Below, one piece after another: positions 1 to 6,444 of a stretch of 11,958 nucleotides of DNA. The notes under the pieces are model-generated. The model was not told where the DNA came from. It saw only the letters and a program-made list of their open reading frames with translations, and made no database searches. Both the position numbers and the translations under genes were made by a program. The stretch spans positions 1 to 11,958 of the forward strand of contig JAHIKO010000040.1 in assembly GCA_018897535.1 (NCBI GenBank), given 5' to 3'. The stretch comes from Candidatus Dependentiae bacterium. Lineage in GTDB: Bacteria > Babelota > Babeliae > Babelales > UASB340. Position 1 is the stretch's first letter. Each line of letters starts with the position of its first letter.

Positions 1-64
1 TTACTAAAAGTGTTAAACTTTTTTCACCAATATTTTTTACTTTGCCTATTAAATAATTGATCAT
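1..64 (-). CDS. ruvA: Holliday junction branch migration subunit RuvA, 5' end only
   Basis: Only the first 21 codons are inside the window; the gene continues past the left edge. Reading from the ATG at 64-62 gives MINYLIGKVKNIGEKSLTLL followed by V. This matches the start of RuvA, where a short Met-Ile opening leads into the first strands of the OB-fold (typical pattern: M-I-x-x-L-x-G-x-V, then x-x-V/L-x-V). RuvA binds four-way junctions and loads the RuvB motor during recombination repair. A GGA lies about seven bases upstream of the ATG, and an extended -10-like element sits at 107-117. The visible part is short, so another OB-fold protein with a similar start cannot be excluded. Sequence further left would settle it. 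Confidence 0.65.
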   Translation of the reverse strand, partial: MINYLIGKVKNIGEKSLTLLV

Positions 65-106
65 AATTTTCCAAATAATTTTATTGGGGTTAATATTTCT
101 AAATTT

Positions 107-117
107 ATTTTAGCATA
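107..117 (-). promoter_or_regulatory. candidate extended -10 promoter for ruvA
   Basis: The minus strand reads TATGCTAAAAT, which fits an extended -10 element (TG, one base, then TAAAAT, 5 of 6 matches to TATAAT). No good -35 hexamer is found 16-18 bases upstream, as is common for extended -10 promoters. Predicted initiation near position 100 would give a leader of about 35 bases to the ATG at 64. The same string recurs at 891-901 and 10058-10068, each time upstream of a minus-strand gene. Confidence 0.4.
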
Positions 118-152
118 AAAAAATTCCTAAGTTCTAAACCTAGGGATTTTTT
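118..152 (-). terminator. intrinsic terminator of the 179-802 gene
   Basis: A hairpin with a GC-containing upper stem and A/T runs on both flanks lies about 27 bases after the stop codon of the minus-strand gene. On the minus strand the arms are AAAAAATCCCTAGGTT and AACTTAGGAATTTTTT around a three-base loop, with one mismatch and one G-T wobble, and they end in a T run. It would also work weakly in the plus direction. Confidence 0.65.
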
Positions 153-178
153 AAATATTTTAATAAATTTGTATTAAA

Positions 179-802
179 TTACAGTGTAAAATATGTATTT
201 AAAATTATTTTTACATTTTCCAGGTGAATATCAAAAAAATTTTTTGTAATATCTTTAATAGCATTTTGAAGTTTTATGTTGATTTTTTCTAATTCTTCTT
301 TTGATTTTTCTTCAGAATTATACATAATATTTTCTTCATAATCATCCATATTTTCAATATATTTTGTTAAATCTATTAAATATACATTAGTTAGTGCTGC
401 TATTAATTGTTTTGGAAATGTTGATAAATAAATAGATTGTTCTATGGTTTTTTCTTTTGCATTTATATCTAGTGCAAACCATGTTGCTTCATCTATCAAT
501 TCATCAGAACTTTTTTTAGTATTTGTTTTATTAAAATATGAATGTTTTTTTGCAATTTCAAAAATTGATTTTAAATTTTCAAAATATTTTTTTGCGGCTT
601 CTTGTGATGGAATTTGAGCGGCTAATTTTTTTATGGCTTCCATAATTGGAGTTTGATTATTGAAATCTTTAGGATTGTATTCTATTGTGACTTTAAAATC
701 ACTATTTTCAAATTCTTTTATCGTATTTTGATCTGCAGATAATATATTTAGAATTACAGAAGATATTAATGTGATTGTGAAAATAAATTTTTTATTAATC
801 AT
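179..802 (-). CDS. predicted secreted helical protein, unknown function
   Basis: I do not recognise this family. From the ATG at 802-800 the protein is 207 residues. It opens with a Sec-type signal peptide: Lys-Lys at residues 4-5, a hydrophobic core at 6-21, and likely cleavage near Ser22/Ala23 before Asp-Gln-Asn. The mature part (about 185 residues) is rich in Lys, Glu, Asn and Ile, has no Cys and no second membrane segment, and looks mostly alpha-helical, so it is probably periplasmic or exported. A TTG directly before the ATG would extend it by one residue, but the Shine-Dalgarno AAAGGAG (814-808) lies only two bases from TTG and five from ATG, so I chose ATG. It has its own candidate promoter (891-901) and terminator (118-152) and therefore looks monocistronic. 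Confidence 0.75.
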   Translation of the reverse strand: MINKKFIFTITLISSVILNILSADQNTIKEFENSDFKVTIEYNPKDFNNQTPIMEAIKKLAAQIPSQEAAKKYFENLKSIFEIAKKHSYFNKTNTKKSSDELIDEATWFALDINAKEKTIEQSIYLSTFPKQLIAALTNVYLIDLTKYIENMDDYEENIMYNSEEKSKEELEKINIKLQNAIKDITKNFFDIHLENVKIILNTYFTL

Positions 803-807
803 CAAGA

Positions 808-814
808 CTCCTTT
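808..814 (-). promoter_or_regulatory. ribosome binding site that decides the start of the 179-802 gene
   Basis: AAAGGAG on the minus strand is one of the strongest Shine-Dalgarno sequences in the window. It lies five bases before ATG (802-800) and two bases before the alternative TTG (805-803), favouring the ATG. Confidence 0.7.
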
Positions 815-890
815 GTGTATTAAAAATATATATTAGAGCAATTTTATTTTATTTGAGGATATTTGCAATAGAAGTTGCCTGAAAATATGT

Positions 891-901
891 GTTTTAGCAT
901 A
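891..901 (-). promoter_or_regulatory. candidate extended -10 promoter for the secreted-protein gene
   Basis: The minus strand reads TATGCTAAAAC, differing from the element at 107-117 only in the last base. No clear -35 is present. Initiation near 885 would give a leader of about 80 bases before the ATG at 802. The rest of the divergent gap 803-979 is AT-rich without other clear structure. Confidence 0.35.
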
Positions 902-909
902 AAAACTAT

Positions 910-939
910 TTGATTTAGTTATTTTTATATGTTAATAAT
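910..939 (+). promoter_or_regulatory. weak candidate promoter for the coiled-coil gene
   Basis: TTGATT (910-915) and AATAAT (934-939) are separated by 18 bases, matching the -35 and -10 consensus at 4 and 5 of 6 positions. In DNA this AT-rich such matches arise by chance, so the call rests mainly on its place about 40 bases before the ATG at 980. Confidence 0.25.
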
Positions 940-979
940 TTTGCTCTTATTAAATTTATTAATTTATAGAAAGTAATTT

Positions 980-1537
980 ATGTTTAGAATTTTTATAAAA
1001 TATATATTGTTGTTTTTTGTACTTTTGGATTTTCAAATGTCTTATTCTATGAATGGAGAGTTAAAAAATTATAAACCGGGAACTTTATTGCTAAATAAAG
1101 ATGAATTTGAAAAAATATCTAAAGAATTTGAAAAAGTTGGTAAAGAAATAGCAGATATACAAAAAACGTTAAGTGAAAACAGTGCTTTAAAAGAAAAATT
1201 TGAAGTTTTTGAAAAGACAATATCAAAACTAGATTCAGCTATAAAAAAAATAAACGAAGATGATTTACGTAAAAAAGAAGTTGTTTTAGAAAAATTTAAT
1301 AATTTATCTCAAACAGTAACTGAAAATATTAAAAATTTTAAAGAAGAGTTAGATAATTTAAATAATAAACAAGAAATTTTAAATTCTAATAAAATAGATA
1401 ATGCTAAAGAAAAATATTTTAAAGCCTCTATTTATACTATAAGTAGCGCTTTGGCTGTAATTGCTGCTTGTGAAATATATCTATGGCTTAAGGTTAAAAA
1501 ATTATTTAAATCTTTAGACAAAGAAATTATAAATTAA
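980..1537 (+). CDS. predicted coiled-coil protein with terminal membrane segments, unknown function
   Basis: The 185-residue product is not a family I recognise. Residues 1-19 are hydrophobic with an early Arg and Lys, acting either as a signal peptide (cleavage near Ser23) or an uncleaved anchor. Residues about 38-145 are Lys/Glu-rich with regularly spaced Leu, Ile, Phe and Val, as in a long coiled coil, and lack Cys, Pro and Trp. Residues about 149-170 form a clear membrane segment, followed by a short Lys-rich tail, so the C-terminus is probably cytoplasmic. If the N-terminal segment is not cleaved, the coil would be tethered at both ends on the periplasmic side. Only a weak AGAAAG-like Shine-Dalgarno precedes the ATG. 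It stands alone on the plus strand between minus-strand genes and ends 10 bases from the convergent lipoprotein gene. Confidence 0.7.
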   Translation: MFRIFIKYILLFFVLLDFQMSYSMNGELKNYKPGTLLLNKDEFEKISKEFEKVGKEIADIQKTLSENSALKEKFEVFEKTISKLDSAIKKINEDDLRKKEVVLEKFNNLSQTVTENIKNFKEELDNLNNKQEILNSNKIDNAKEKYFKASIYTISSALAVIAACEIYLWLKVKKLFKSLDKEIIN

Positions 1538-1547
1538 ATTATAAATG

Positions 1548-2321
1548 TTAATTTAATTGGGGATAAAAGGTTAAAATATTATTTGGATACTCTTTATCGG
1601 TTAAACTTATTTCAAATTTATCTTTTTTATTAAAAATTATAAATTTTTTAATTGAATTTTTTGCTGAAAGAGTTATTCCTGTTTCTGGAAACACATTTTC
1701 GTTAAAAAATTTGATTACAGAATTATTTGATTCTTCTATTTTTTTATTTCTAAGCTTTTTAAAATATTTATTTAATTTATAGAATGCATAAGTACCAGCA
1801 ACAATCGGTAATATATAAGTTAAAAGTAACATTACTTTAAAATTTGTTGGATTAATATAAAGTTCAAAATTTAATGAAAAAGTAATAAAAAGTGTAAATA
1901 ATATTGCATTAAAAGTTGAAAAAACTACTGCAGGAACTACTATAAGCTCAGAAGCATATTTTATTTTTTTTATATTTCTACCATCATCATTTAAATCTGA
2001 TTTATTAATAATTTCATTACATATCTGAATATTGTAATTTTGAGAACTGTTATTTTTAACATCTACTTGAGCAATTTTATATTTTTTATAAAATTTTTTC
2101 TTTTTAAAATTTGGCCCAGGAAATATTTCATTAAATTCGTTTTTAGTAAGCTTTTTTGCCTCTATAGATACATTTTCTTTTGTGTCACTAAAATCTGAAG
2201 GGCGTGTATTAAAATTGTTTATAATTAATTCGTGATTTTGTTTAGAGCAACCTGTTGTCAAAAGAATTACTGATACAACAAATATTGTTGATATTAATTT
2301 GATTGTTTTCCCTAAATTCAT
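1548..2321 (-). CDS. lipoprotein with central membrane hairpin, paralogue A
   Basis: This 257-residue protein starts with a lipoprotein signal peptide ending in L-T-T-G-C, placing the lipidated Cys at residue 25. Residues 26-70 form a conserved module, ending in LTKNEF.EIFPG, that is shared with the upstream neighbour. A hydrophobic hairpin follows (about 123-150 and 161-181), then a Lys-rich stretch and a C-terminal beta-like domain ending FEISLTDKEYPNNILTF. A lipoprotein with an internal membrane hairpin and beta domains on either side resembles a family of unknown function I associate with chlamydiae and other intracellular bacteria; that is recollection, not a search result. The start is supported by AGGGAA just upstream. 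The gene begins 15 bases after the stop of paralogue B, so the two are probably co-transcribed from the promoter at 3231-3259. Function is unknown. Confidence 0.75.
   Translation of the reverse strand: MNLGKTIKLISTIFVVSVILLTTGCSKQNHELIINNFNTRPSDFSDTKENVSIEAKKLTKNEFNEIFPGPNFKKKKFYKKYKIAQVDVKNNSSQNYNIQICNEIINKSDLNDDGRNIKKIKYASELIVVPAVVFSTFNAILFTLFITFSLNFELYINPTNFKVMLLLTYILPIVAGTYAFYKLNKYFKKLRNKKIEESNNSVIKFFNENVFPETGITLSAKNSIKKFIIFNKKDKFEISLTDKEYPNNILTFYPQLN
2112..2321 (-). repeat. duplicated 5' gene module (other copy at 2949-3158)
   Basis: The first 70 codons of the two tandem lipoprotein genes encode 49 identical residues (my hand count) and align without gaps, including the lipobox and the run from Ser26 to Asn38 with one change. 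Matching DNA is also visible around the start codons and lipobox region. After codon 70 the similarity falls off sharply. It is a tandem gene duplication in which only the N-terminal module has stayed close. Confidence 0.75.
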
Positions 2322-2336
2322 ATGTTCCCTAAATAT

Positions 2337-3158
2337 TTAACTCCAAATATTTGGAGCTGTAAATTCTAAATATTCTTTTTCAGAATTATTTATTGACTTA
2401 AATAGTTTAAAAATCAAACTAGGTTGAGTTTTTTCTTTTTTCGTAATTAAATATTTATCAAATTTTGTGTTTGGTTTTATTTCGTTATTAATCGACAAAT
2501 TTAGTATGTTATGATCCAAAAATTTTTTTAATTCTAAATTATTTTTTTTATGTCTTTTATATATTGATCTACCTATAAAAAATGATGTTAAAATTATTAC
2601 GGGAGTTAAAATAAGCGCTCCTAGAAGAATTGTGGAAAAAGCTTTATTTAATCCGCTTGCTGCAACAGCAGATCCGGGATCTACGGCGAAACTTGCAGGT
2701 ATAAGCATTGAGCCGATAGTTGTAAATATAGCTAAAGGCACTGCTGCAATAGTTCCAAGGATAGTTGTAGCATAAACTACGGATTTTTCAGGTTTTTTAA
2801 TATCATGGTTTAATTGATCGTGAGTTTTTATATTTACAGAAGGTGTTAAAACAGAATTTTTATTTAAAAAAATATTATTACTGTTTTGGTTATCTATAGA
2901 AATCTTAATTATATTGTTTTTTCTGAAGCAGGTTCTTTTTTTATATTTTGATCCGGGAAATATTTCGTGAAATTCGTTTTTTGTTAATTTTTTTACTTCC
3001 AAAGTGACATTATCTTGAGTTTGGCTAAATTCCGGTGTTCGTGAGTTAAAATTATTTATGATTAATTCGCGATTTTGTTTAGAACAACCTGTTGTTAAAA
3101 GAATTGTTATCAAAATAGCTATAAAAGATAATAATTTGATTATTTTCCCTAAATTCAT
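2337..3158 (-). CDS. lipoprotein with central membrane hairpin, paralogue B
   Basis: The 273-residue product has a lipoprotein signal peptide with Cys25 in L-T-T-G-C, then the same N-terminal module as paralogue A with the LTKNEFHEIFPG motif at 58-69. Residues 75-110 look like beta strands. Two hydrophobic segments follow (about 127-158 and 174-197), joined by a small-residue-rich loop with Asp-Pro-Gly-Ser and several Ala, and then a basic R-x-x-Y-K-R-H-K-K stop-transfer stretch. The last 65 residues appear soluble. Its hairpin is rich in Ala, Gly and Pro, unlike the Phe/Leu-rich hairpin of paralogue A, so the membrane parts have diverged far more than the N-termini. A G-rich Shine-Dalgarno (GGTGGGGG) lies four bases before the ATG. 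It is the first gene of a two-gene operon. Function is unknown. Confidence 0.75.
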   Translation of the reverse strand: MNLGKIIKLLSFIAILITILLTTGCSKQNRELIINNFNSRTPEFSQTQDNVTLEVKKLTKNEFHEIFPGSKYKKRTCFRKNNIIKISIDNQNSNNIFLNKNSVLTPSVNIKTHDQLNHDIKKPEKSVVYATTILGTIAAVPLAIFTTIGSMLIPASFAVDPGSAVAASGLNKAFSTILLGALILTPVIILTSFFIGRSIYKRHKKNNLELKKFLDHNILNLSINNEIKPNTKFDKYLITKKEKTQPSLIFKLFKSINNSEKEYLEFTAPNIWS

Positions 3159-3230
3159 ATAACCCCCACCAAAATTAAATACTAAATATCAAAACAAAAA
3201 ATAACGTTATTAATTGTTATTAGTAAAGAT

Positions 3231-3259
3231 ATAATACTATATAGAATATATATTAACAA
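3231..3259 (-). promoter_or_regulatory. promoter of the tandem lipoprotein operon
   Basis: On the minus strand TTGTTA (3259-3254) and TATTAT (3236-3231) are exactly 17 bases apart, matching the -35 and -10 consensus at 4 and 5 of 6 positions. Initiation near 3224 would give a leader of about 65 bases before the ATG at 3158. Since gatB, in the same orientation, ends at 3292, this allows the lipoprotein genes to be expressed apart from rng-gatB. Confidence 0.5.
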
Positions 3260-3277
3260 ACGGGTAGGGGTATAATT

Positions 3278-3292
3278 ATTTCAGCCTGAAAT
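3278..3292. repeat. short palindrome between gatB and the lipoprotein promoter
   Basis: ATTTCAG, one base, then CTGAAAT forms a 7-bp palindrome whose last base touches the gatB stop codon; outer AT bases extend it imperfectly. No T run follows on the minus strand, so it is a poor intrinsic terminator. It lies about 20 bases upstream of the -35 of the lipoprotein promoter, so a protein-binding site is possible. It could equally be a chance palindrome or a 3' end stabiliser. Confidence 0.3.
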
Positions 3293-4761
3293 TAATTATT
3301 CTTTAAATGCTTAAGTAAAATTTCTTGTATAAGCTTTGGATTACCTTTACCTTTAGTCTCTTTCATTGCAAGTCCTACAAAGAAACCAAAAAGCCTATCT
3401 TTGCCCGAAAGATAAGTTTTAACTTCCTCCGGGTTATTTTTGACTATATTTTTGATAATTTCTTCAAGCTCTTGAATATTATCTATCTGCTCAAGATTTT
3501 TTTCTTTTATAATTAAATTTGGCGATTTGCCTGAAATTGCCATTTCGGCAAAAACTTCTTGGGCAACTGAGCTATTGATTTTTCCATTTTCTATAGCCGA
3601 GACTAAATCAGAAAAATTTTGAACAGTTATTTTTGATTGCTTTAAATTTATTTTATTATCGTTTAAAAAAGCAAGAACGTTTCGCAATATCCAGTTAGAA
3701 TTCTTTTGTGGTAAATTATTTATTTTGCATGAATTTTCAAAAAAGTTTGCAATATCAACTTCGCTTGTCAAAATTTCAGCTTCGTAAGTTGATAAATTAT
3801 ATTCATTTTTAAATCTATTTAATTTATCGTGTGGCAATTCAGGTAAATTGTTTTTTATATTATTTATCCAATTTTCATCAATGACAATAAGCGGAAGATC
3901 CGGTTCTTTAAAATATTTATAATCTTCTGCCTCTTCTTTAGAGCGCATAATAAAAGACTTATTTTCTTTAGAATCCCAGCCGCAAGTTTCTTGATCTATT
4001 TTTTCACCCTTTTTTATAGCGTTTATTTGTCTTTCAATTTCGTATTCAATTGCATTAACTATAAATTTAAATGAGTTAACATTTTTTAATTCTACTTTTG
4101 TTCCAAGTTTTTCTTCATCGGATCTTCTTACTGAAATATTAATATCGCCTCTAAATGATCCCTCTTCCATGTTGGCGTCACTAATACCCAAGTATTGAAC
4201 AATTGATCTTAGTCTGTTTAAATATAATTTTGCTTCGTTACTATTGGATATATCCGGAAAACTTACTATTTCAAGTAATGGAGTACCGGCTCGATTTAGG
4301 TCAACATAACTTTCATTACCTTGTCCATGTATATTTTTACCGGCATCTTCTTCCATGTGAATTCTTGTTAATCTTATGTTTTTAATTTCACCATTTGGTA
4401 ATTCAATTGGTACAGCGCCATTTGTGCATATTGGAGCTTTATCTTGAGTAATTTGATAATTTTTAGGTAAATCCGGGTACATGTAATGTTTTCTATCAAA
4501 CCAACAAGGGCTGGTAATTTTACTATTTGTAGCCAATCCGGCCATTATTGCAAAATCTATAACTTTTTTATTAAGAACTGGTAATGTTCCCGGAAATCCG
4601 GAACAAACCGGACATATGTTTTGATTTGGTCTGTCTCCAAAATTATTTGGACAAGAGCAAAATATTTTTGATTTTGTTTTTAATTGTACATGAACTTCTA
4701 TTCCAATATTTGCTTTAAAATCAGGATATTTATCTAAAATATTTTTAATTTCATGCGCCAT
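3292..4761 (-). CDS. gatB: Asp-tRNA(Asn)/Glu-tRNA(Gln) amidotransferase subunit B
   Basis: GatB is the kinase and tRNA-binding subunit of GatCAB. It phosphorylates the Glu or Asp of a mischarged tRNA and receives ammonia from GatA, forming Gln-tRNA(Gln) or Asn-tRNA(Asn) in the cytoplasm. The 489 residues match the usual length. Visible hallmarks are IGIEVHVQL (19-27), the zinc Cys set C35/C37/C50/C53, FDRKHYMYPDLPKNYQITQ (88-106), HMEEDAGK (135-142) and DLNRAGTPLLEIV (154-166). The C-terminal third is the helical YqeY-like tRNA-binding domain and is intact. The ATG begins one base after the rng stop (TAAtATG) with only a weak purine-rich site before it, so translation is probably coupled to rng. 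gatA and gatC are not in the window and must lie elsewhere. Its presence suggests that the indirect route to Gln-tRNA and/or Asn-tRNA operates. Confidence 0.97.
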   Translation of the reverse strand: MAHEIKNILDKYPDFKANIGIEVHVQLKTKSKIFCSCPNNFGDRPNQNICPVCSGFPGTLPVLNKKVIDFAIMAGLATNSKITSPCWFDRKHYMYPDLPKNYQITQDKAPICTNGAVPIELPNGEIKNIRLTRIHMEEDAGKNIHGQGNESYVDLNRAGTPLLEIVSFPDISNSNEAKLYLNRLRSIVQYLGISDANMEEGSFRGDINISVRRSDEEKLGTKVELKNVNSFKFIVNAIEYEIERQINAIKKGEKIDQETCGWDSKENKSFIMRSKEEAEDYKYFKEPDLPLIVIDENWINNIKNNLPELPHDKLNRFKNEYNLSTYEAEILTSEVDIANFFENSCKINNLPQKNSNWILRNVLAFLNDNKINLKQSKITVQNFSDLVSAIENGKINSSVAQEVFAEMAISGKSPNLIIKEKNLEQIDNIQELEEIIKNIVKNNPEEVKTYLSGKDRLFGFFVGLAMKETKGKGNPKLIQEILLKHLKNN

Positions 4762-4762
4762 A

Positions 4763-6277
4763 TTATTTCATCTTTTCTATTTTGTATTGGCTTAATTGTA
4801 AATTTTTATCACTCTCAAGGACTATTTTACAATTTAAAGATTTTTCAAGGTCTATGATAGATTGAAATTCGTGATGGATCAAATAGTCAAATATATTTTC
4901 AGGAACAGTTAAAGATATTGATCCCTTGATTTTATTTTTCAATACATCGTTTTTAAAATTTGTGAGTATTTCAAAACTTTTCGTTTCCGTTGATTTTACA
5001 ACGCCATAACCATTACATATAGGACAAACATTTGTTAATTGCTGAATTAATGTTTTTCCGGATCTTTTTCGTGTCATTTGGATTAGACCAAATTCAGAAA
5101 CTTTAAGTAATACTGATTGATATTTATCACGTTCTTTTAAAGTTTTTTCTAAAAATTTAGATAATTTTAATTTATTGGCACTGATTGCCATATCAATAAA
5201 ATCGATAACAATTAATCCACCAATATTTCTTAGTCGCAATTGTCTTACAATTTCTTCTGCAGCTTCCAGATTGGTCTTTAAAATTGTGTCTTCAAGATTA
5301 TCTTTTCCGATAAATTTTCCGGTATTTACGTCAATAACGGTCATAGCTTCGGTTGTTTCTATAATTAAAGTTCCTCCGGAGCGCAAAGAAACTTTTTTAG
5401 CTAAAGCTTTTTCAAGTTGTTTATCTATTTCAAATTTTTCAAATAAATCCGGCGGAGTTTGATAATATTTTACTTTATCTATATGTTCCGGCACAAAATT
5501 TCTTACAAACTTTTGTATGGATTCAGTCTCTTGTTTATTGTCAACATAAAGAATATCGACATCTTCATCAAAATGTTCGCGAATGGCTCTTAGCGTGACT
5601 CTTAAATCTTCATGTATTTTTTCACCAACTTTTGCACGTTTAAATTTTTTCTGAATTGATTGCCAGGTCGAAATTAAAAAAGATATGTCTTTTTTTAAAT
5701 CTTTTGCTTTACGGCCTTCCATGGTTGTGCGGATTATAGCTCCCATATTTGGCGGCAAACATTTTAGTAAAATTTCTTTTAATCTTGTGCGTTCATCTTT
5801 ATCACTTATTTTTTTTGATATTCCAATTTGAGGAATATTTGGCATTAGGACGACAAATTTACCCGGAAGAGTAAAACATGTTGTAAGTTTTGCACCCTTT
5901 TCATAAATGGGTTCTTTAATTACTTGAACTAAAATTTCTTCATTTTGTGAAAATATTTTTTCTATACTTATCGCTTTTTTAATTTGTTTGCGAATTACAT
6001 CTTGCTCAGAATCATCAACATGTAAAAATTCTGCAGTTTTTTCAGTTGCCAACGCCCTGTCTATTTCAGATATGTGCAAAAAACCGGCCTTTTTTTGGCC
6101 AATATCGACAAAAGCAGTTTGTATTCCGGGCAAAAGTTTGGATATTTTCCCTTTAAAAAAACATTTTTCCAATTCTTCTTTGGAATGTGTATCAAAATAC
6201 ATATCTTGCAATTTATCATCTCGCAAGACGGCAACTCTTGTTTGCCAAATATTTTTATTTATTAAAATTTTTTTCAA
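4763..6277 (-). CDS. rng: ribonuclease G (RNase E/G family)
   Basis: This is a single-strand-specific endoribonuclease that in relatives trims rRNA and starts mRNA decay. The 504 residues match the RNase G length and lack the long RNase E scaffold tail. An S1 RNA-binding domain lies at about 37-120 (GKISKLLPGIQTAFVDIG, then GFLHISEI). The catalytic DNase I-like core contains GGTLIIETTEAMTVIDVNTG, with metal-binding Asp316, and GGLIVIDFIDM, with Asp359. The Zn-link motif C-P-I-C at 418-421, which joins subunits in the tetramer, is present. The start is TTG (6277-6275), supported by GGAG six bases upstream and the typical M-K-K-I-L-I-N opening. It is the first gene of an operon with gatB. Assignment to RNase G rather than RNase E rests on length. 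Confidence 0.95.
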   Translation of the reverse strand: MKKILINKNIWQTRVAVLRDDKLQDMYFDTHSKEELEKCFFKGKISKLLPGIQTAFVDIGQKKAGFLHISEIDRALATEKTAEFLHVDDSEQDVIRKQIKKAISIEKIFSQNEEILVQVIKEPIYEKGAKLTTCFTLPGKFVVLMPNIPQIGISKKISDKDERTRLKEILLKCLPPNMGAIIRTTMEGRKAKDLKKDISFLISTWQSIQKKFKRAKVGEKIHEDLRVTLRAIREHFDEDVDILYVDNKQETESIQKFVRNFVPEHIDKVKYYQTPPDLFEKFEIDKQLEKALAKKVSLRSGGTLIIETTEAMTVIDVNTGKFIGKDNLEDTILKTNLEAAEEIVRQLRLRNIGGLIVIDFIDMAISANKLKLSKFLEKTLKERDKYQSVLLKVSEFGLIQMTRKRSGKTLIQQLTNVCPICNGYGVVKSTETKSFEILTNFKNDVLKNKIKGSISLTVPENIFDYLIHHEFQSIIDLEKSLNCKIVLESDKNLQLSQYKIEKMK

Positions 6278-6283
6278 GCTATA

Positions 6284-6287
6284 CTCC
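6284..6287 (-). promoter_or_regulatory. ribosome binding site supporting the TTG start of rng
   Basis: GGAG on the minus strand lies six bases before TTG at 6277-6275. No in-frame ATG or GTG nearby gives the conserved N-terminus, so the TTG start is favoured. Confidence 0.6.
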
Positions 6288-6323
6288 GTATAATAATTTT
6301 GTATTTTCTAAATTTCTTATTAA

Positions 6324-6355
6324 ATAATAAACACCATTATAAACAATATTGTCAA
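6324..6355 (-). promoter_or_regulatory. candidate promoter of rng-gatB
   Basis: A perfect TTGACA (6355-6350) on the minus strand is followed after 18 bases by TTTATT (6331-6326) or after 20 by TATTAT (6329-6324). A perfect TATAAT (6341-6336) also lies here but is only eight bases from TTGACA, so it would need another -35 or none. The 11-base string TTGACAATATT recurs upstream of tRNA-Gly at 10032. Confidence 0.4.
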
Positions 6356-6380
6356 AAATTAGTATGAAATTTCAAGAAAA

Positions 6381-6391
6381 TATGGTAATGT
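6381..6391 (+). promoter_or_regulatory. weak candidate extended -10 promoter for the pal-like gene
   Basis: TATGGTAATGT resembles the TATGCTAAAAT elements on the minus strand (TG, one base, then TAATGT), but the hexamer matches TATAAT at only 3 of 6 positions. Initiation near 6398 would give a leader of about 47 bases. No convincing -35 is visible. Confidence 0.25.
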
Positions 6392-6432
6392 TTAGGCCGA
6401 TAAGGTTTTTTTAGTTTTACTTTTCATATTGT

Positions 6433-6440
6433 GGAAGGAG
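6433..6440 (+). promoter_or_regulatory. strong ribosome binding site of the pal-like gene
   Basis: GGAAGGAG lies four bases before the ATG at 6445. It is a strong Shine-Dalgarno, consistent with an abundant envelope lipoprotein. Confidence 0.7.
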
Positions 6441-6444
6441 TTCT

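Noticed and set aside
803..805. TTG as the start codon of the secreted-protein gene
   Set aside because: The AAAGGAG site is only two bases away from it, too close; the adjacent in-frame ATG at 802-800 has a workable five-base spacing.
1531..1557. TAAATTAA/TTAATTTA hairpin between the convergent coiled-coil and lipoprotein genes
   Set aside because: The stem is only eight A-T pairs with a ten-base loop and no T tract of note; such pairings are expected by chance in this AT-rich junction, so I did not call a terminator.
5175..5462. Open frame on the plus strand opposite rng, and a similar one at 5988-6293
   Set aside because: Both lie wholly or mostly antisense to the strongly conserved rng frame; their products are low-complexity Ser/Ile/Phe-rich reverse translations with no domain features or ribosome binding sites.
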